Part shown: piece by piece, positions 58,474 through 64,000 of the stretch
How positions within the stretch are numbered: position 1 is the stretch's first letter
Layout: each line of letters begins with the position of its first letter
From: Allium sativum
Taxonomy: Eukaryota; Streptophyta; Magnoliopsida; Asparagales; Amaryllidaceae
Length of the DNA stretch: 64,000 bases
Reading direction: 5' to 3'
Assembly (NCBI GenBank): GCA_030737875.1
Contig: CM060915.1
Span: 902,588,177-902,652,176, forward strand
Notes under the pieces: model-generated
The model's database searches: none
What the model was told of the DNA's origin: nothing
What the model saw: the letters and a program-made list of their open reading frames with translations, nothing else
Program-made: the position numbers and the translations under genes

Positions 58474-61400
58474 TTACCATTTGATTAAAAATATCAGCAA
58501 TTTGAACAAAGATTAAAGGTGAAAGCAGATCGCCTTGCCTCAATGCACGTCTGGATTTGATATGTCCGCCTGATTCACCATTTATAAAGATAGAAGAAAA
58601 GCTTGTGTACAAAATACATCTGATCTAGTTACACCATTTTGGCGTGAACCCAAGATGTGCCATTAAGTCAAGACAAAGTTCTAGTGAACATAATCACAGG
58701 CTTTAGAGAAGTCAAGTTTGAGCAAGACTCCAAGGGTCGATGTGAAGTTACAAAATGAGATGACTTACTGTGTGGCAACCACACAATCAAGTATGTTACG
58801 GCCAAGTATAAATGCAGATTGTTCTATTCCTATCAGTAAGGCGATGATGGTTTGGAGTCTATTAGCAAGGACTTTAGTAATGATCTTGAAAGTTGTGTTA
58901 AGGGGACTAATGGGGAGAAAAGAGGCAAGTGCATTAGCTTTAGGGGATTTAGGGAGCAAAGTGATGTTAACCTAGTTTAGTTTGGTGATAGCTAAAGGAT
59001 TAGATTGTAATTCTACACACATGTCTAAAATAAAAAAAATTGTTGACTGTGAAACAAAAGTGTTTGTAAAAGTGTAGGCCATATCCATCAGGCCTAGGTG
59101 CCTTGTACTCAACCATGTCTTTGAGTGCTTTCAAATTTCTTCCCCACTGAAAGGATGGGTCAATGTTTATGGGGAGCAAGAAGGGTAAAAGAGGTTCCAT
59201 TCAATATTGGGAAGTGAAGGGGAGGCTTTGCTAAGGATGCTGCGAAAGAATTCGGTGAATAAGCGGCGGATGCCATATAAATCAGAGAATGTTGTGTCAT
59301 TGTGACATATTTTTGAGATGAAAGTGGATTGACGATGACCATTTATCAAACATTGGAAGTAGGTAGTGTTTTTAACTCCTTCTTCGATCCATTTTGCCTT
59401 TGAACGCTGTTTCCACCCAGTCTCTTCTTGCTTAACGAGTGTATCCAGTTCCATTTCAAGCTCCTTAATGTTAAATGCTTCTGTACCACTTAAAGGGCAG
59501 GATTCTTCAAGTATGTTAAGGTTTAGGATCGCATCTTAGGTCGAAGAAATTCTATATTTAAGGGAACCCTTTATAGTTTTGACCTATGGTCGAATAGTTT
59601 TGCACAATGAATGGAGTTTGGAAACTACTCTGGCAGTGGTAGATTGAACTCAGACGGTTTGGGCCAAATGTGTTTGATAAAATTCTCAAAAGGGGGTTCT
59701 AATAGCCATAAATTTTCGAATCTGAAGGGATGCTTGGAATTGTTAACAACACCATTGTCAAGCAACAAAGGGCAGTTTTCCGAGATAACCATCATGAGGC
59801 CATTGACCAAAGAGAGTGGATAATGGTCTTCCTAAGACAGGTTGAATAAGAAACAATTGGCCAAAGAGGGGTTAAGTATTCTGTTTAAACATGTGAAGAG
59901 CCGATTTCTAATGGGAGGTTCGACCAGGGAATATGATTAGATGAAGGATTTGAAAGCTGCAAATCATGGGAAAAATTTCCCAAATTTCACTCGAAAGATA
60001 ATCTGGTTGTGTTGAAATTTCCACCAATAAGCCATGGTCCATTTATATGTAACGATACGTCTTAGAAAATTTTCCATATTTCATCCCTCTCATATGTATC
60101 AATCGGGCCGTAGACATTTGTGAAAAAGAAATTTGTTTTAGACTGAAGCTGACGAAGGGACACAACTAGAATGGATGTATGAGAGATTATTCGGCAAAGT
60201 GACCACATGGCTTCATTCGAAGCATTAATCAAACCAACTCGAGTTTCAATATAATCGACATGTGCCCACCAGAGAGAAAAGGCCCACAAATTCATCTAAT
60301 AGTTGATGTGGATGGATCAGAGAGTTTTGATTCTTGCAAAAATGAAACATCAATTTTGTGTGCGGAATGGGTGAGGTTGACAGTGTGGAATTTTATGGGA
60401 TCACCCAATCCCCTGACATTCCATGAGATCATTTTCATTGGGATTGGGTAATATGTTATGATTCGAGTGTGCGCATGGAAGTGTTGTGTTCATCATGCAA
60501 ACTCACACCCAAGCAATGTGCCAATTTTTTATTTAACTCCTTATTTGAAGAAGAAAAAATAACAATTTTGGAAAAGCTACCAGAGCTACCAAGGAGGTAA
60601 TTCAGCCTACTGATTTTGGAGCTTCGACGAACCACAGCTGGTGTGAGATGCAGTGTTGTAGAGTCCTACTGCTCAAGCGCAGGTTGGTAGGGGATTTGGT
60701 GGTGTAGGGCGATAGGAAGGTCTAGGTCCACCAGTGGATACCAACTTGGCATTGAGGTGGTTTTTCTTGCGTACTGATTCAGCAAAGCAAGGGAAGCATT
60801 GTATGCAACAGTATGTCCATTGTAGGTAGTGTGGGAAGTTAAAACTGCTTCATCGAACATAGCATTATATTGATCATCTTAATCAGGAAGCATAGGAGGA
60901 ACATGCTCTTAGAATAGAAAACCATCACTCTCGTAATCAGTCCCAAGCAAAAGAATTTCAGGTCTTTTCTTGGGTGGGAATGCTCCCACCGGTTAATGAC
61001 AATCTTTACGGTTTCATTGTTTAAACGAACTACAAATTGACAAGTGGTAACTATGCCTTCATAAAACTGCATTTTAACATAGAGAAAATGGTGGTAAATA
61101 TAAGACCAGTCGCAGTTATCTTCCTCGACGAAATTTCCCATAGGACTCAAAGCTTCACAAATTGCCGATGTATTGTGCCTTAAAAATTCAGGAAAGCCTC
61201 TGACTTTATCCTAGGTTTCCAGTTTGAGAGTGAGTGGAGGGGATTTTTCATGGTTGGTCCAAGGTTGGATGAGGATAGTTCCCCTAGGTTTGGTCATAGT
61301 TTTAAGGAGGGCGTGGTTTCTAATAGTGGAGTTGGGGCGATTGAAGAGAAAGGTATTGTAGGAGAGCATCCAAACAGTCGACTCGTCATGTTTAATGTTG

Positions 61401-62183
61401 GTTGTTAGTGCGAGAGAGAGTGTTTCGATGATCTAGAAACCATCGATAATAAATGGGTAAGAGTCACCAATATTGAGGAACATTGGAAGTTTATGTTTAG
61501 GTGATGGATATGGAGAGGGAGATGAATTAGAGTTTGAGTTTGGAGAGGATGGAGAAAAAGATTTATGTGGAGAAGGCGGATTAAAGTCTAAATTAGCATT
61601 GCAATTTGAATTTTGATTTGAGTTATGAAATGACATATGGTCCCATGTAGTCTACATTTTATGAATAGCAACATCGTGACGGTTCAACATTCAAGCTGAG
61701 TTTACTTGTGCATTAGGAGGGTGCACAACAACTTAATTTCTCATTTGTATCGATAAACTTTGTTTTTTGGGACAATGCGCACATGAATGGCCGTATAAAG
61801 TATAATTATAACATTTCATTATGTCCCTGCACAAATGATTTGAAAATGGGTAGCAAACATCGACGCTTGATAGGATGAGGGTTCGGGATGAGCAAAGGTT
61901 GGGGAGGTGGTGAAGCCACCACCTGTGCGTAGGTCCTGGTCTTAGATAGACTGGGCAGTGCAAAATGATGAAGAAGTGTTGAACGGTTGGTTGGAAGTGA
62001 CAGATTGACAGGTTGAGATATTGGAGGTTGAGATGGGCGCTGTGTCAGATTGACAAGTTGGCAGAGGTTGTGATGGCGGAGGTGAGTCCAGGGTGGAATG
62101 ATAATGAAAGGTAGAGAAGTTTTGTATTTGTTAGGAACAAATTTGATAGAAGGATGAGGAGGTACAGAGGATGAGGCTGCCAT
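58474..62183 (-). pseudogene. L1-type LINE remnant, truncated by element Z
   Basis: Minus-strand fragments follow L1 order. An ORF1-like start has SKTRTYAQVVASPP (about 62183-61900), then a damaged zinc knuckle (CYNYTLYGHSCAHCP, near 61790). A Ser/Pro-rich stretch (61433-61636) and an ORF1-type domain around 60839-61400 follow. An endonuclease-like segment ending FFFTNVYGPIDTYERDEIW lies near 60100. RT motifs are ETGWKQRSKAKWIEEGVKNT, APRPDGYG, PISPLNTTFKIITKVLANRL and LRQGDLLSPLIF (near 58540). Frames are broken repeatedly. The catalytic part of RT (FADD region) and the 3' end are missing where Z begins. It is a dead copy, and some fragment boundaries are approximate. Confidence 0.8.
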
Positions 62184-62870
62184 TATTTGTTACGAACGAA
62201 TTCCTATGTTAAAACAAACTATATTCCTTTATATTAAAATAGTATATTTCAAGTAAAAATATATATTTAAAACATATACTAAGATGATAAAAAAACTAAA
62301 TGTAAAGTGATATAAAATCCTATATATATATATAATTATGAACATATTAAAACTTCATATAAACAAGGAAACTGATAACATAAGTAACTATAATAAATTT
62401 AGTATTAAATTTATAAGTAGAAACCATTTGAATTAGGAGTTAAAACATATTAAGTATTCTTTGAAAACATGAGTTAAATTATATTTAAGGAGTTTAAATT
62501 AAATCGAAGAATAGAAAGATATAAAATTAAAATAAGGAAGTAACTTTAAAATCAATTTGAAAATATATTTAAATAAGAAAGTAATCTTTGAAAATAGTGA
62601 AAGAAGTTTGAAAACAGAACTCAGTGCTAACCTAAATTTTAACAAGATGTCTATGCACTATTACTCTACATTTCTTGAACTTTTGAACTTTTCTACTTTG
62701 AAATGTTGATTCTTTGAACTATACAGTCTTTAATAATCAGTTCGTGCGTAGATTTGCTCTGTGCGTGTATATATATACTAGATAATAGTGTTGTTGTATA
62801 TTTTATAACTATAATAATTGAAACAAAGTTATTTTCATCAAAACCATCATCATCAACATCTCAATAGTAA
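62184..62870. other. AT-rich stretch without recognisable gene
   Basis: This holds poly-A/T-rich sequence between the LINE start and the V LTR. It may include the LINE 5' UTR or the interior of V, but I see no primer-binding site, coding motif or clear repeat. Confidence 0.4.
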
Positions 62871-63183
62871 TGATATGGATTTCTCTCAGCCCTAATCGAC
62901 CGCTAAATCGACTAAGATCGTTCAAAACCCGGATACGCTAACTCTAGGCATACAACACATCAGAACAAATAATAGAAGACTTTTATAAACAACATAATAA
63001 TGTTACATCAGAGTACAGAATATATCATAGTATATCGAAAAATAATAATACAATGGAAGATTAATTTACATCAAATGTAATACAATGCACATCGGAAAAA
63101 AATTAACTAACGTAGCGGAAGACTATCAATGCCTGGACACAGCTTTAAGCTTTAATCCAGAATCCTGCTCAATAAATAAATAT

Positions 63184-63203
63184 CTGCAAAACAACCCACT
63201 CGA
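63184..63203 (-). other. Predicted 3' splice site in V
   Basis: On the minus strand GAGTGGGTTGTTTTGCAG is followed by ATATTTATT, matching the W acceptor position. Confidence 0.5.
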
Positions 63204-63325
63204 TTGCCCATGTGGAAAATAGGGGCACCCGTGTTTGCGAGGTAAAAGAAAAGTACGATTCAGTCATGGGACTGATGTGATAAACTCTACAGTTAAAATT
63301 AACTTATATAAGTGATAAAGAAAAA

Positions 63326-63369
63326 TCACAGGACCACGCCGCTAACGCGGAATGGGTTTACCCCCATGA
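63326..63369 (-). other. Conserved LTR hairpin, V copy
   Basis: On the minus strand the outer arms TCATGGG and CCTGTGA pair with two G-T wobbles. The inner arms CCGC and GCGG have loop GTTA. The inner pair C-G replaces T-A of B and W, a compensatory change. It ends 141 nt from the acceptor. Confidence 0.7.
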
Positions 63370-63657
63370 ATGCTAGTGTATAAACAACAATCGGTAATAG
63401 AGATATGGATCTACTATGTATCAGTCAACATGCAATAGCCCAATCTGCCCATTTAGATTAATCACCATTCTTATATTTTCCAAATCCAATTCAATTTATA
63501 GAAGTTATTCCTTTGTACTTTATTTCCCGATTTCTATTTCAAATCATTTGAAATATATATCTAACTTTTATATCAAAGTAGATTTCACTTTGGGATCTCA
63601 AATGAAAATCTTTGGAAATATGAATTCCAAATCATCACAATGCATACAAAAAAGTAT

Positions 63658-64000
63658 TGTAACAACTCGGTATTGTAATAACATGTCAAAACCATAAATC
63701 AAGGCATAATTAATTTTTAAATTAAGAATCAAGGGAAACGGTTGCGCCATTGCGTTTGTCTCGAAACTCTGCTTGGAAATGAGTCCGAGTTTTCGAAAAA
63801 CGGATTCCGTATGAGGGAGATATGACCCTCCGAAGTTTCAAGGATTTTCAGAACAAAAAATAGCTCGAATTCGAATTCAAACCCCAGCGCAGACTGGGTG
63901 GGAATTTTCCCGCCCAGGACCAGGTCGACCTGGGGTTCGATACTATGGTCGACTTCCCAGGGACCAGGTCGACCCTATCGTCGACCTGGGGTCGACCTGG
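63658..64000 (+). mobile_element. Start of a Tekay-like LTR (T), running off the window
   Basis: It starts TGTAACAACTCGG. The segment from 63740 parallels the M LTR start (GCGTTTGTCTCG, GAGTCCGAGTTTTCG, CCGTATG, TTTCCCGCCC) and then shows a GTCGAC cluster (63923 onward). It is plus orientation, inserted in V. Confidence 0.8.

Larger units (their letters stand above)
62871..63657 (-). mobile_element. Partial LARD-type LTR V (related to W and A/B)
   Basis: The 3' domain of the LTR in minus orientation matches 40330-40900. Shared parts are the CGACC/CGATC-rich end, GGAAGA/GCGGAAAATA, CTGCAAAAC, GGGGCACC, AGTCATGGGACTG and ACCACGCCG. It is clearly diverged from W, so it is another family of the same superfamily. 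It is interrupted at 63658 by T. The left boundary is approximate. Confidence 0.7.

Noticed and set aside
58718..58975. Plus-strand open frame within the LINE
   Set aside because: It is antisense to clear LINE reverse-transcriptase motifs on the minus strand.

Overview
This window looks like intergenic heterochromatin from a large flowering-plant genome. I could support no host protein gene, tRNA or rRNA. Nearly every base belongs to nested retrotransposons, mostly Ty3/gypsy LTR elements plus one L1-type LINE. The plant assignment rests on primer-binding sites matching initiator tRNA-Met (TGGTATCAGAGC), on Tekay/Del-like chromovirus and Tat-clade proteins, and on large non-coding LTR elements (LARD type). 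The species cannot be told.

Layout. 1-3592 is the right part of a LARD LTR (copy C), inserted in the left LTR (A) of a second LARD of the same superfamily. That element (A/B) runs 3593-13774, with a 2.29-kb non-coding interior and a 5.2-kb right LTR. A/B sits inside the integrase of an old Tat-clade element (X, 13775 to about 16995). A gag-only Tat relative (Y, 17342-25022, LTRs about 1 kb) follows. From 25023 to 58473 lies a decayed minus-strand Tekay-like element (Z) split by two later insertions. One is a young complete chromovirus (M, 27218-39008, 3325-bp LTRs, intact 1463-aa gag-pol, 5-bp target duplication). The other is a minus-strand LARD (W, 40326-54088, 6.36-kb LTRs around a 1.05-kb interior, 5-bp target duplication). 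Z abuts a degraded LINE (58474-62183, minus). The right edge holds part of a third LARD-type LTR (V) interrupted by the start of another Tekay-like LTR (T, 63658 onward).

The most interesting signal is inside the LTRs. The M LTR has a TATA box, then a consensus 5' splice site, 2.28 kb of AT-rich repeats, a branch-point-like motif, and a pyrimidine tract ending in CAG, all before the primer-binding site. The LARD LTRs (C, A/B, W, V) share a similar predicted acceptor, and C, B and W a matching donor. They also share a 44-49 nt hairpin 139-143 nt upstream of the acceptor; its pairing is largely kept while its bases differ between families. M carries two 95-nt units in the predicted intron whose stems differ in sequence yet each self-pair.

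The inferred model is that these elements keep a leader intron in U5. Splicing would give a short translatable mRNA. Only unspliced RNA would keep the structured intronic signals and regenerate a full LTR. This is analogous in logic to retroviral packaging signals placed downstream of a splice donor, but is unproven here. The non-coding elements also share the initiator-Met primer site and a palindrome-polypurine-tract module with the intact chromovirus M, suggesting such an element could mobilise them.
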